64,000 bases of DNA from Nitrospira sp. (lineage in GTDB: Bacteria; Nitrospirota; Nitrospiria; Nitrospirales; Nitrospiraceae): positions 1 to 64,000 of the forward strand of contig JABMDL010000010.1 in NCBI GenBank assembly GCA_015903945.1, written 5' to 3'. Under the pieces are notes generated by a model. It was not told where the DNA came from, did no database searches, and saw only the letters and a program-made list of their open reading frames with translations. Shown here piece by piece: positions 1-10,003 of the stretch. The translations under genes were made by a program, and so were the position numbers. Each line of letters starts with the position of its first letter. The stretch's first letter is position 1.

Positions 1-187
1 AGGGCAGTACCAGCAGCAATCGTTCATTTTTTTCGATAAAGATGCCATCCAGCACTGGACGGGCGAGCCAGGCATACACACCGGTCAAGAGCGCCACGAT
101 GCCTGAGCAGGCAAGGCCTCCCGCAAATCTCGCCCGATAAGGACGGACATAATGCATGAGCCGTTTGAATCGATCTATGCCTGACAT
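1..187 (-). CDS. msbA: Lipid A export ABC transporter MsbA-like, N-terminus (partial, runs off window start)
   Basis: Minus-strand frame reads MSGIDRFKRLMHYVRPYRARFAGGLACSGIVALLTGVYAWLARPVLDGIFIEKNERLLLVLP, typical of the MsbA TM1 region; overlaps the lpxB stop. Confidence 0.7.
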   Translation of the reverse strand, partial: MSGIDRFKRLMHYVRPYRARFAGGLACSGIVALLTGVYAWLARPVLDGIFIEKNERLLLVLP

Positions 188-1317
188 GCCGCCAATACCA
201 CCTCCGCCGCTCTGAGCGACGCGCCAGGCTCACCCAGAGCAGCCCGCACGGTCGCCAAGTCTCGCTTCATCGCCTCATACGCCTTTCGATCGTCTAAAAT
301 CCGTACCGCTTCTTCACACAGTCGTTCCGCGGTCGCGGTGGACTGGACCAACTCAGGCACCACCGTCCGCTCTGCCACCAGATTCACCAACCCAATCCAT
401 TTCACTCGAACCACGAACCGCAGCACCACGCTCGCGACCCAATACGTGAGCGCCGTCGTTCGATAACACAAGACCATTGGCGTGCCCACCACCGCGGCTT
501 GCAGGGTTGCCGTGCCGGAAGCAACCAACACCAGGTCGGACACCGCCATGACTTCGTTGGCCTGCTCCTTCACCACCGTGATGGGAACGGCGCTTCTCTC
601 CAAGAGAGGCTGTACCAAATTATCGTGAATGGTGGAAGCTTGTGCCAGGATAAACTTTGTTTTGGGGTCCTGGCGTGTCAGCATCTCCGCCGTCTCGATG
701 AGAATCGGGAGCAATACAGATACTTCATGGGCACGACTTCCCGGCAATAACGCGATGACACGCTCGTGATCGGCAAACCCAAACCTGGTGCGAAGTGCAA
801 TCCGATCATAGTGTGGCGCAACCGCATCCAAAATCGGATGCCCGACAAAGGTACAGGGCACCCCCGCGTCGTCGTACAGGGGTTTCTCAAACGGAAGGAT
901 AACCACCACATGGTCGACCCGTTGCTTGATCCAACGCATCCGCCAGGGTGCCCAGGCCCAGATCTGCGGCGCAATATAATAGATCACGCGAAGGCCGGCC
1001 GCCTTGGCAAAATAGGCGAATCGGAGGTTGAGTCCCGGATGATCGATAAACACCACCGTATCCCACCGTTTCGACCGAAAGAGCCGCCGCATCGTGACAA
1101 ATCGTCGGATGATCTGGATCAACGCCAACGGACCGACCATGCCGATGACATCAAATTTTCCCATCTCCTCTATCAACTCTACCCCGGCCGTTTTCATCGC
1201 CCGGCCACCGATGCCGGACAATAAGACGTGAGGATCACGTGCTTTCAGCGCCTTGGCAAGATTTGCCCCATGGAGGTCCCCGGAGGCTTCACCCGTCACG
1301 ATCAAAATACGCGCCAT
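175..1317 (-). CDS. lpxB: Lipid-A-disaccharide synthase
   Basis: 380 aa; MARILIVTGEASGDLHGANLAKAL...LLPGSRAHEV...ASGTATLQAAVVGTPMVLCYR. Confidence 0.95.
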   Translation of the reverse strand: MARILIVTGEASGDLHGANLAKALKARDPHVLLSGIGGRAMKTAGVELIEEMGKFDVIGMVGPLALIQIIRRFVTMRRLFRSKRWDTVVFIDHPGLNLRFAYFAKAAGLRVIYYIAPQIWAWAPWRMRWIKQRVDHVVVILPFEKPLYDDAGVPCTFVGHPILDAVAPHYDRIALRTRFGFADHERVIALLPGSRAHEVSVLLPILIETAEMLTRQDPKTKFILAQASTIHDNLVQPLLERSAVPITVVKEQANEVMAVSDLVLVASGTATLQAAVVGTPMVLCYRTTALTYWVASVVLRFVVRVKWIGLVNLVAERTVVPELVQSTATAERLCEEAVRILDDRKAYEAMKRDLATVRAALGEPGASLRAAEVVLAACQA

Positions 1318-1392
1318 GATGGCCTATAGGGCATGGGCGATGAATGGAGATTGAGGAGACCCAACGGAAAGAACCTGGGCCGACCGATTCCG

Positions 1393-2352
1393 TCAAGGAT
1401 ACTCAGGTCGTTTCTCCTCCCCGGATACCTTCATTGCGGACAGCACGCGATGAGCAAGTTTCAATGCCGCTGCTCCATCTTCACCAGCAATGATGGGGCG
1501 AGATGCAAACCGAACTGCAGACAGAAACGATTCCAACTGGAACCTCAGCGGCTCGCCATCACCGGCTTGGATTTCCTCAGCGACCGCCATCGTCTGCTCG
1601 GCCGGTTCCGCAGCCCGACGTCCGATGACCCCCTGGCGACTCTGAAAGTCGATGGACACCGAACCATCTTTTTGAAACACGCGCCACTGCCGCATAGCCT
1701 TTGGGGAGATTCGACTGGCGGTGAGGTTGGCGACACAGCCCCCTTCGAATTGGATCCTTGCGTTGGCCATATCATGCGTGGGTGACAATACCGATACGCC
1801 CACCGCTTGCACATGGAGCACAGTGCCGAGATGACAAGACAACAGCAAGTCTAGATCGTGAATCATCAAATCCAGCACGACATCGACATCGGTCCCGCGA
1901 GCGCTATAAATCCCCAACCGCTGCCCCTCGATTAGCACTGGACGGTGCATGAATGGCCACATCGCCGGTACGATTGGATTGAACCGTTCACTATGGCCGA
2001 CTTGCAGAGTGCACCCTTTGGTTTTGGCAAGATTGACAAGTTCCTCCGCTTCGGCGGGGAAGACCGCGATCGGCTTCTCGACCAACACGTGCTTGCCGGC
2101 TTCCAGACAAGCCTTGGCCACGGCATAGTGCGACGACGTTGGGACGGCCACACTGACGACCTCAACCGTCTTTAATAAATCTTGCACCCGCTCGAATGTC
2201 TGCGCTCTGTGCCGTTCAGCAATCGTCCGAGCACGACCCAGATCCTGATCGGTCACACCAACCAATGTCGAATCCGGGAGCTCCGCATAGAGCCTCGCGT
2301 GGTGCTGCCCCAGATGGCCGACACCGATGACTCCGGCACGAAGTGTTGTCAT
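1393..2352 (-). CDS. Gfo/Idh/MocA-family oxidoreductase, embedded in lipid A cluster (GnnA-like candidate)
   Basis: N-terminal GVIGVGHLGQHHARLYAELPD Rossmann motif, ...VEKPIA... motif; lies between lpxB and lpxI. Confidence 0.85.
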   Translation of the reverse strand: MTTLRAGVIGVGHLGQHHARLYAELPDSTLVGVTDQDLGRARTIAERHRAQTFERVQDLLKTVEVVSVAVPTSSHYAVAKACLEAGKHVLVEKPIAVFPAEAEELVNLAKTKGCTLQVGHSERFNPIVPAMWPFMHRPVLIEGQRLGIYSARGTDVDVVLDLMIHDLDLLLSCHLGTVLHVQAVGVSVLSPTHDMANARIQFEGGCVANLTASRISPKAMRQWRVFQKDGSVSIDFQSRQGVIGRRAAEPAEQTMAVAEEIQAGDGEPLRFQLESFLSAVRFASRPIIAGEDGAAALKLAHRVLSAMKVSGEEKRPEYP

Positions 2353-2467
2353 GCTCGTCTACACTGGTAGGAGTTGCAAGTGACACGTTTCAAGGTACAG
2401 GTTTCGTGATGAAACGAGAAACCTGAAACACAAAACTCGAAACATGAAACGTTCGACTGGGTTTGCG

Positions 2468-3361
2468 TCACGCGTCACGCTCGCCTCGCTGAGCGGGCGA
2501 AGCGGGTTTCATGCTGTCCGCCGCGATTCCGATCACCGCAATCCCCGCTCGCTCAGCTTGGCTCACGAGTTCGCCCCGGTCCAACACTACGGTGCGGCCC
2601 GCCTCCACCGCCAGCACGCTCGCTTTGACCGACGCCATGACGTCGATCGTTCGAGGCCCGACGGCGGGCAAATCAAAGCGCATATCCTGCTGCGGCTTGC
2701 TCCGCTTGACAACCACCGCACCTTCCTTGGCCAGTTCGCCACCTCGTTTGATCGCGCCGTCGGTCCCTTCCACCGCCTCCACCGCCACGATCACCCGATC
2801 TTTGACCACCACACATTGTCCGATATCGAGCCGCCCGGTCTCCTGCGCGATATCCCAGCCGTACCGGATATCGGCCCATTCTTTCTTGGACGGCTGCCGC
2901 GAGGTCAGCGGCCCTGCTTCCACGAGAATCCCTTCAAGGCCGAACGTCGATTCGCAGATGACGATCCCTTCCCGTTCGAGTTCAGCCGCGATTTCACGAA
3001 GAATATCGTCGTCCTTCCACAACGCAATGCGGGCAGCCAGCGCCAGCGCGCGAAAGTCCGGCCGTACCGTGCTGAAGACATGGGTCTTCTTGATGCCGCC
3101 CAGCATCACCACCTGCCGCACACCATCGCCCTTGAATGCGTTGATCAGCTTGTTGAGTTGCCCGATCCTGATCCAGTGAATCCGATCAACGTGGCGTTCG
3201 AGTTCCGGATCCGTTTCCCCCTCGTGCGCCACCGCGGACACGTACAGCCCCAGCTTGCGCGCGTTATCCGCGAAGATGATCGGAAACCGCCCGTTGCCGG
3301 CGATCAAGCCGATACGCCCGTCCGCTATAGGCACGGCTGGAGTCATCGTGGCTGCCATCAT
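2468..3361 (-). CDS. lpxI: UDP-2,3-diacylglucosamine pyrophosphatase LpxI
   Basis: IGLIAGNGRFPIIFADNARKLGL ... DMRFDLPAVGPRTIDVM; LpxI family, next to lpxA. Confidence 0.9.
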   Translation of the reverse strand: MMAATMTPAVPIADGRIGLIAGNGRFPIIFADNARKLGLYVSAVAHEGETDPELERHVDRIHWIRIGQLNKLINAFKGDGVRQVVMLGGIKKTHVFSTVRPDFRALALAARIALWKDDDILREIAAELEREGIVICESTFGLEGILVEAGPLTSRQPSKKEWADIRYGWDIAQETGRLDIGQCVVVKDRVIVAVEAVEGTDGAIKRGGELAKEGAVVVKRSKPQQDMRFDLPAVGPRTIDVMASVKASVLAVEAGRTVVLDRGELVSQAERAGIAVIGIAADSMKPASPAQRGERDA

Positions 3362-4176
3362 AGCTGGTGATCGGCCTCACGCTCGAGATCGAGGTGGACC
3401 GCCCGCGAGATTCCACGTTTGGTCCCCTCCATAAACGTGATAATCTTCGCAACATCCTCCTGCCCTTTGAACTCCTTCTGGGCCAGTTTGATGGCCTCCG
3501 CCGTCCGATGGCCTGCACGAAAGAGAAGATCGAAAGCTTTCCTGAGTAGCGCGATGCGTTCCGAGGAAAAACCATGGCGTTGCAACCCGACCGTGTTCAG
3601 CCCGTAGAGGTGGGCCCGATACCCGCCGGCGGCAAACGTAAACGGCGGAATATCCTGGCCGATCGCACAACACCCGCCGACCATCACATAGTCTCCGACT
3701 CGCACAAACTGAAGAATGCCGGTTAACCCCCCGATTACGGAATGATCTCCGATAGTAATGTGTCCGGCTAAGCTCGCCGCGTTTGCCATAATAATATGGT
3801 TGCCGAGCCGGCAATCGTGCGCCACGTGCACATAGGCCATCAATATACCCTTGGATCCAAGAGAGGTCACCCCGCCGCCTTGTACCGTTGCGCGATTGAT
3901 GGTGACGTATTCACGAATAATGTTGTCGTCGCCGAGGACGACTTTCGTGGGCTCCCCACGATAGCCGAGGTGCTGCGGGGGGCCGCCGATCGAGGCAAAG
4001 GGATGCACTTCGTTGCGCTCGCCGATCTCGGTCCATCCGTCGACAGAGACGTGGGACAACAATCTGGTCCCCTTGCCGATCGCGACGTGCTCGCCAACAA
4101 CACAGAATGGTCCCACTTCCACGTCATCGGCAAGTTTCGCCTTGGGATGGATAATCGCTGTTGGATGTATCTTCAC
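3358..4176 (-). CDS. lpxA: UDP-N-acetylglucosamine acyltransferase
   Basis: Left-handed beta-helix hexapeptide repeats; MKIHPTAIIHPKAKLADDVEVGPFCVVGEHV. Confidence 0.95.
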   Translation of the reverse strand: MKIHPTAIIHPKAKLADDVEVGPFCVVGEHVAIGKGTRLLSHVSVDGWTEIGERNEVHPFASIGGPPQHLGYRGEPTKVVLGDDNIIREYVTINRATVQGGGVTSLGSKGILMAYVHVAHDCRLGNHIIMANAASLAGHITIGDHSVIGGLTGILQFVRVGDYVMVGGCCAIGQDIPPFTFAAGGYRAHLYGLNTVGLQRHGFSSERIALLRKAFDLLFRAGHRTAEAIKLAQKEFKGQEDVAKIITFMEGTKRGISRAVHLDLEREADHQL

Positions 4177-4302
4177 GCATGCCCCCCTTTACTTGCGTCA
4201 ACGATCACCGGTCTAGTTACCGGTCATGGGTTCATCACCATATCACTGTCAGGCTTACAACCCGACCGTCCGCTTGCGCGAACGAGAACCACGCAGTACC
4301 GT

Positions 4303-4764
4303 TTACGCTGTTTCGGCTTTCTCTTCCATCACCATCGCCGTTACCACGGCTTCACAGGCAACGACGTTGTCCACATATGCCTTCCCCTGCATTTTCCAGA
4401 CCGGTGGACGCTTCTTGAGCACTTCGATCTCAAATCGGAGCTGATCGCCCGGCACCACGGGCCGGCGGAACTTTGCCTCGTCAATACCCGCTAGATACAT
4501 AATGGTTCTCCCAACCGGTCCTCCAGACTTAAAAACCAGCACGCCTCCGGCCTGGGCCATCGCTTCAATGATCAACACGCCAGGCATGATCGGTCGACCG
4601 GGGAAATGCCCCTGAAAGAACGGCTCATTGACCGTCACGTTCTTGATCGCGACAAGCCGTTTGCCGGGTTCAAACTCTTTCACCCGATCCACCAGCAAGA
4701 AGGGATACCGGTGCGGAAGTAATGCTTGAATCTCCTGAATCTCCACCTGCTCGACCTTTGCCAT
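4303..4764 (-). CDS. fabZ: 3-hydroxyacyl-ACP dehydratase
   Basis: [17 protein letters not shown] ... [26 protein letters not shown]. Confidence 0.95.
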   Translation of the reverse strand: MAKVEQVEIQEIQALLPHRYPFLLVDRVKEFEPGKRLVAIKNVTVNEPFFQGHFPGRPIMPGVLIIEAMAQAGGVLVFKSGGPVGRTIMYLAGIDEAKFRRPVVPGDQLRFEIEVLKKRPPVWKMQGKAYVDNVVACEAVVTAMVMEEKAETA

Positions 4765-4802
4765 TCGCGCCGCCTCCTCTCCACTTGGATTGGTTCGCCG
4801 TC

Positions 4803-5342
4803 TCAGTTCTGCTGCCGGTCGAATTCCTTCACGACCAAGTCCGTCACATCCAGCGCCGGCTGGTGGTAGAGCACGATGCGGAACATCGACTCATTCCCTT
4901 TGTCAAGGACGGCAACAAACCCCTCCTTTTGTGCCACCGCCTGCGCGGCATCCGCGATCTTCTTCGAGTACTCCGCGGCCATGTCGCGTTGCTTCTGCTG
5001 GATCTCTCGGTTGAAGTCTTGTAGCCGCCGCTGATAGGCCTCAACCTTGGATCGAAACTGTTCCTGCTTCTCTTGTTTGGCCGCTTCACTGAGCTTGCTA
5101 TTCGGATCTTGAATGGCCTGCTCCAGTTCTTTCAGCTCCTGCTCATCGGCTGTGATGATCTTCTGTCTGGTCGCCTGATAAGTCTTGACCTCCTCGAGCG
5201 CCGCCTTGCCTGCCTTGGACCGTTCGATCACGGCCTGTTGGTCCATCACGGCAATCTTGATCGCATCGGACGCGTTCACTGCTGCCGCCCAGCATGCCAA
5301 GAGGGCACCGCCCACAACCGTCACGATTCCTACACGTCTCAT
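4803..5342 (-). CDS. OmpH/Skp-family periplasmic chaperone (with signal peptide)
   Basis: N-terminal signal sequence, [29 protein letters not shown] and coiled coil. Confidence 0.85.
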   Translation of the reverse strand: MRRVGIVTVVGGALLACWAAAVNASDAIKIAVMDQQAVIERSKAGKAALEEVKTYQATRQKIITADEQELKELEQAIQDPNSKLSEAAKQEKQEQFRSKVEAYQRRLQDFNREIQQKQRDMAAEYSKKIADAAQAVAQKEGFVAVLDKGNESMFRIVLYHQPALDVTDLVVKEFDRQQN

Positions 5343-5359
5343 GTCAACCCTCCACTGCC

Positions 5360-5926
5360 CTACGGATGCTCTCGATTGAATTCCTCGATCACCTGACTCG
5401 TCAGGTCCAGCCCCTCCTCACTATAGAACGTGGGGCCGCCTTTGCCTTTCTCAATGACAACCTGCAATCCGAGGCGCTTGGCCACCTTTCCGACCACGCC
5501 ATCCACTTTCACCCGAAAACCTTCCGACACCTCACGCCCCTTTTCTTGGATCTCCCGATTCAATTCCATACTCTTCTGCTGATACTCCTCGAAGCGCTGC
5601 TGTAGTTGCTGTTTGCGTCGCAGAATCCCGTCAGGCTGGAAGGACCGTGACTCTTCAAACCGCTTCAGGTCCTCTTGCATGCGTTGCAACTCCCTCGCAT
5701 CAGCCTCAAGCAACGACTGCCGGTTTTTCTGGTGGGCACTCAACGTCTCTTTCAGCTTCTTGCCCAAGTTCGATTCGTTCCACACGCGCGAGGAGTCAAC
5801 AAGCCCCATTTTGCCTTCGATCTTGTGCCCGTCGACCCTCAAACCACTTGGCGTACAGCCCACGGTCAAGAGACCGGCCATGGCCATGGCGAAGAGGATC
5901 GGAAACTGTTGACGGCCTATCGGCAT
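5360..5926 (-). CDS. OmpH/Skp-family protein, predicted lipoprotein
   Basis: Lipobox LLTVGC after hydrophobic segment; MGLVDSSRVWNESNLGKKLKETL...; start taken as MPIGRQQFP inside the longer ORF. Confidence 0.75.
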   Translation of the reverse strand: MPIGRQQFPILFAMAMAGLLTVGCTPSGLRVDGHKIEGKMGLVDSSRVWNESNLGKKLKETLSAHQKNRQSLLEADARELQRMQEDLKRFEESRSFQPDGILRRKQQLQQRFEEYQQKSMELNREIQEKGREVSEGFRVKVDGVVGKVAKRLGLQVVIEKGKGGPTFYSEEGLDLTSQVIEEFNREHP

Positions 5927-6204
5927 ACGAACCAGATCGTACGCTCGTTTAGCCACAGCGAAAATCACACACCGGATGATACGAAGACACTCGTTTAGGG
6001 AACGTGTCACAAGCCAACTTTCAGGATGACAGAGAAGCCGCCCCTCGCGCCGTCCAGGAGGGATACCCCTTTGAATAATTTGTGCATTTTGCCAGAAAGC
6101 GCGCAGGAAGGATAGTCCTCCGTGATGAATGTGAGCGGCGTTGCGGAGTACCCTGACATCACGCTCTGTTTCCAGATCCTCATCGCTTCAGCACAGACAT
6201 CAAT

Positions 6205-8523
6205 TCAGAAGATCGATCCGATCGTAAACTCGAACACCCCGCTTCGCTCGCCGGTCCTGGGTTCGAGATTGATACCATAGGCCGCGCGCAACGGACCGAA
6301 CGGCGAAATCCAGCGCCCCTCGATTCCCGCTGTCTTCCTGAGATCAAAAATCGACAGATCTTCATTCTCATTGAAGCCTTTCCCGTAGTCGAAGAAGAGC
6401 ACTCCGTTCAGCTTCGCGTCGGCGGAAATCGTAAAGATGAGGTCGGCGTTGAAGATCAGCTGCTTCGCCGCGCCGAGTGTCGTACGCGTCGTCGGCACGA
6501 TGGGACCGGCCCGGCCGAAGACAAACCCGCGCACGGTATTGATCCCGCCGACGTAGAACCGTTCGCTGAGCGGGACCGGCTTCCCCTCGAACGTATCCAC
6601 CGCTCCGAACCGTCCACGGAGCGACAGCCGCATGTCGAATGGCAACGAGGTGACCTTGATCACGTCGGCGCTGTACTTGATGAAATTATTCGTGCCGCCC
6701 ATCAGCGGAGTCCCGATGTCGACCCCACCGCCGATCCGCCAACCTGATCGAGGATCGAGGTAATAGTCCCTCGTGTCTCTGAACCCATGGATTCGAACTC
6801 CCGTCGTGGACTGATGTCCGAGCAGGTCGTCGCAAAACTCTGGGATGGCCTCGCATACGCCCCGGGCAGGACTTCTGTAATTCAGTTCTTCTCCGAACAG
6901 GCTGATACTCCCCGAATTGTATTCCGACAACCAGCGGCCTACCGTCACGCTCGCGCCGGTCCGTGATTCGAAAAAGGTCAGGTAATTCGTCATGCTGCGG
7001 TAGATATCCAATTGCAGCGACGTCAGGGAGTCGTTCACGTACGGGTTCCGCAACGTGATCGACCCCAGGCTCCGCCGCTGGCCAAGCTGGCCGCTGATGC
7101 GGCCCATGTAGCCATACCCGCCGATATTCCCTTCCGTGATATTGGCGATCGCCATCAGCCGGTCCAGCGAGCTGAATCCCCCGCCGATGCTGAACTGGCC
7201 TGTCGGCTTCTCCTTCACCCGAACATTCAAATCCACTTTGTCCGCGGACACTTTATCGGGCAAAATTTCGACGGTTTCAAAAAAATTGAGATTGTTCAAC
7301 CGCTGAAAACTCCGCTTCAGGGACTGGGTGTCAATGACGTCTTGTTCGTCCACCCGGATTTCTCGGCGGATGACGTTGTCCCGCGTCTTGTTGTTCCCGA
7401 AAATGTTGATTTGCCGGATGCGCATCATCTCCCCTTCTTTGATGCTGAAGATGACGCTGACTGTCCGCTCTTCGTTGTTCGGAATGGCATTGGGTGTGAC
7501 TTCGGCGAACGAGTAACCCTTCCCCCCGTAGAGATCCGTCAGGCGGGTGATTTCATCTCGCAGCTTCGCGCGCTGAAAAATTTCCCCCTGCTTGATCTTG
7601 AGTCCTTCCCGAAGCTCGAGGTCTTCGAACACCGTATAGCCCCGGAATCCTACCTCTCCAATCGTAAACGGTTCGCCCTCGAAGATGTTAAACGTCACGG
7701 TGAACCACCGCTTGTCCTCGGTCAATTCTATGGACGAGAGACTCACCCTGGCGTTGAAATACCCCTTATTCAGCAGCACTTCCCTGATCCGTTCCACGTC
7801 GTTCGTCGCTTCTTCCCGCTTCAGGACGCCGGCATCGGAGATGAGCGACGGCAAGGTGAATCGCGTAAACAGCCCATACCACGGCACCCATTCGCGGGTC
7901 GACACGACCTTAAACATCTCCGCCTTCGTCATCGTCCGCAAACCGTCGAACGTCACCTCCTTGATGCGGGCCTTGTCCCCTTCGGTCACGAAAAACGTCA
8001 GGCGCTTGCGCTCTTGGTCCAGCGCTTGAACGACCGGAATCACCTGGCAATTATGATAGCCGTCTTTTTCGTACGCCAAACGGATATTCTCGGCGCTGTC
8101 CTTGACCTGCTGTTGATCAAGGAAGGTTTGGCTCTTGATGAGGGTTTTTTCCTTGAGCTTGTCGTCGCTCAGATGCTCATTCCCGTCATAAACAATCTCC
8201 GTAATGAAGGGTTTCTCCCGAACGACGAAGACCACGGCCGTTCCTTCAGGCGCCACGTCAGTTTCGACTTGGACGTCCTCGAAGAAGCCGGACTCGTACA
8301 GAATCTTGACCTGCCCACGAACCGTCTCGGGGGTATAGGGGTCATTCACTTTGAGCGTGAGGCGCCCGATGATGGAGGGAACTTCTATGCGCTTGTTTCC
8401 CCGGACGTCAATCGACTTGACCTTGGAGACCGTTGTCTGCTCGACCGCTTCACACCAGCCGGACAAGACAGAGATTGCCACGATCAGCGCAACGAGCCAT
8501 CGAGATCTGTGGATGAGCGTCAC
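6205..8523 (-). CDS. bamA: Outer membrane protein assembly factor BamA
   Basis: POTRA repeats and C-terminal Omp85 barrel (RFYVGGINTVRGF, FEFTIGSIF terminus). Likely GTG start near 8523; ORF open to 8616. Confidence 0.9.
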   Translation of the reverse strand: MTLIHRSRWLVALIVAISVLSGWCEAVEQTTVSKVKSIDVRGNKRIEVPSIIGRLTLKVNDPYTPETVRGQVKILYESGFFEDVQVETDVAPEGTAVVFVVREKPFITEIVYDGNEHLSDDKLKEKTLIKSQTFLDQQQVKDSAENIRLAYEKDGYHNCQVIPVVQALDQERKRLTFFVTEGDKARIKEVTFDGLRTMTKAEMFKVVSTREWVPWYGLFTRFTLPSLISDAGVLKREEATNDVERIREVLLNKGYFNARVSLSSIELTEDKRWFTVTFNIFEGEPFTIGEVGFRGYTVFEDLELREGLKIKQGEIFQRAKLRDEITRLTDLYGGKGYSFAEVTPNAIPNNEERTVSVIFSIKEGEMMRIRQINIFGNNKTRDNVIRREIRVDEQDVIDTQSLKRSFQRLNNLNFFETVEILPDKVSADKVDLNVRVKEKPTGQFSIGGGFSSLDRLMAIANITEGNIGGYGYMGRISGQLGQRRSLGSITLRNPYVNDSLTSLQLDIYRSMTNYLTFFESRTGASVTVGRWLSEYNSGSISLFGEELNYRSPARGVCEAIPEFCDDLLGHQSTTGVRIHGFRDTRDYYLDPRSGWRIGGGVDIGTPLMGGTNNFIKYSADVIKVTSLPFDMRLSLRGRFGAVDTFEGKPVPLSERFYVGGINTVRGFVFGRAGPIVPTTRTTLGAAKQLIFNADLIFTISADAKLNGVLFFDYGKGFNENEDLSIFDLRKTAGIEGRWISPFGPLRAAYGINLEPRTGERSGVFEFTIGSIF

Positions 8524-8985
8524 GATCGCCAAAGAGTACTCTCGCGCGAAAATCACCCTGACCGTGGCAACGCCCCACCATCGCCCGGAGGCCGGGCAGA
8601 GAGGAGCCTCGCCCATTACGCCTGACCCGCTCCGATGTGCAGACTTGAGGGAACACGGTTGCCGCCCATTAGCCCACGGCTCGCAAAACTGCTGGATTAT
8701 ATTGACGCCCCCCTACATTGTAAAGGACTCGCCGACACTTTCTGACGATCGACTGCCCGCTTGTCCGCGGGCTTGACCGAGCGCGCTGTCTCAGCCTCTC
8801 GCATCGGACACATCACATACTCCTGGGCCAAATTTCAGGATTCGCCATTCGGATTTTCGTTTCTTGTGTCAGCGTGAACCGGGGACTCGCGACTTGACAC
8901 AGGCATGAACCCTCCACAATTCTCGCGTCCACACCTTCATGAAGGACGTGCGACGCGCTTTGGATGCGATGAGTTCGACCATTTC

Positions 8986-9014
8986 TTGACATCACCCTAC
9001 CCATCACATAGTAT
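8986..9014 (+). promoter_or_regulatory. Predicted sigma70 promoter for galU: TTGACA-N17-TAGTAT
   Basis: TTGACA 8986-8991, TAGTAT 9009-9014; 7 nt from the ATG at 9022. Confidence 0.6.
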
Positions 9015-9021
9015 CCGATTC

Positions 9022-9918
9022 ATGTCGCGTCTTACTGTCAGAAAGGCCGTCATTCCTGCAGCAGGACTCGGCACGCGGTTTCTTCCCGCGACCAAGGCCT
9101 CGCCGAAAGAAATGCTGCCGCTGGTCGACAAACCGCTCATCCAATATACGGTGGAAGAAGCGGTCGCCTCCGGGATCGAAGACATTATCGTGATCACCGG
9201 ACGGGGCAAGCGCGCCATCGAAGACCACTTCGATCGCTCGGTGGAACTTGAAGAGAATTTGAAAGGGACCGGCAAGAGCCAAGTCCTGCATCAGATGCGG
9301 CAGATTTCGAATCTCGCCAACTTCTGTTATGTGCGTCAGCCGGAAGCCTTGGGCTTGGGACACGCTGTGCTCTGTGCGCAACACTTGATCGGTGATGAAC
9401 CGTTCGCCGTGATTCTCGGCGATGAAATCATCGATGCCCCGGTTCCAGCACTCGCCCAACTGATCCATGTCTACAAGAAACGCCATGGCGCGGTTCTGGG
9501 TGTGCAAGAGGTCCCCAAGCAGGATGTCAGCCGATACGGCATCGTCGCGCCCAAACACATCGTGAGCGGTCTGCATCGCGTCCTAGACATGGTGGAGAAA
9601 CCGTCGCCGGCCGATGCCCCCTCGACATTGGCCGTCATCGGCCGGTATGTCCTGCCGCCGGAGATCTTCCCGATCCTGAGAAAAACGGCGCCCGGAAAGA
9701 ACGGGGAAATTCAGCTGACCGACGCGCTCAAAGAGCTGGCGAAACGATCCCCGATGTTTGCTCAAGAAATCAAAGGCCAACGTCACGACGCCGGGGATAA
9801 ACTGGGCTTTCTCGTCGCCACGATCGAATTCGCGCTGAAGAGCCCCTCATTGGGAGCAGATTTCGCTGAGTATCTTGTCTCACGCGCGAAGATACTTTCA
9901 AACGACCGACGAAAATAG
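9022..9918 (+). CDS. galU: UTP-glucose-1-phosphate uridylyltransferase
   Basis: VRKAVIPAAGLGTRFLPATKASPKEMLPLVDKPLIQYTVEEA. Confidence 0.95.
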   Translation: MSRLTVRKAVIPAAGLGTRFLPATKASPKEMLPLVDKPLIQYTVEEAVASGIEDIIVITGRGKRAIEDHFDRSVELEENLKGTGKSQVLHQMRQISNLANFCYVRQPEALGLGHAVLCAQHLIGDEPFAVILGDEIIDAPVPALAQLIHVYKKRHGAVLGVQEVPKQDVSRYGIVAPKHIVSGLHRVLDMVEKPSPADAPSTLAVIGRYVLPPEIFPILRKTAPGKNGEIQLTDALKELAKRSPMFAQEIKGQRHDAGDKLGFLVATIEFALKSPSLGADFAEYLVSRAKILSNDRRK

Positions 9919-10003
9919 ATCGTTCCTCAAGCCATACGACCACACCGTGCCGCCGGACGAACCGCACATTCATCCGAGTCGGCATTAAAGGACGCGGCCT
10001 CCG

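Noticed and set aside
2444-3370. 308-aa plus-strand ORF antisense to lpxI
   Set aside because: Mirror-frame artefact over lpxI
7012-8625. 537-aa plus-strand ORF antisense to bamA
   Set aside because: Mirror-frame artefact: His/Arg/Asp-rich with no recognisable domain, over a well-supported bamA
8756-8774. GCCCGC-TTGTCC-GCGGGC hairpin as a terminator
   Set aside because: Short stem without a T tract; too weak to call
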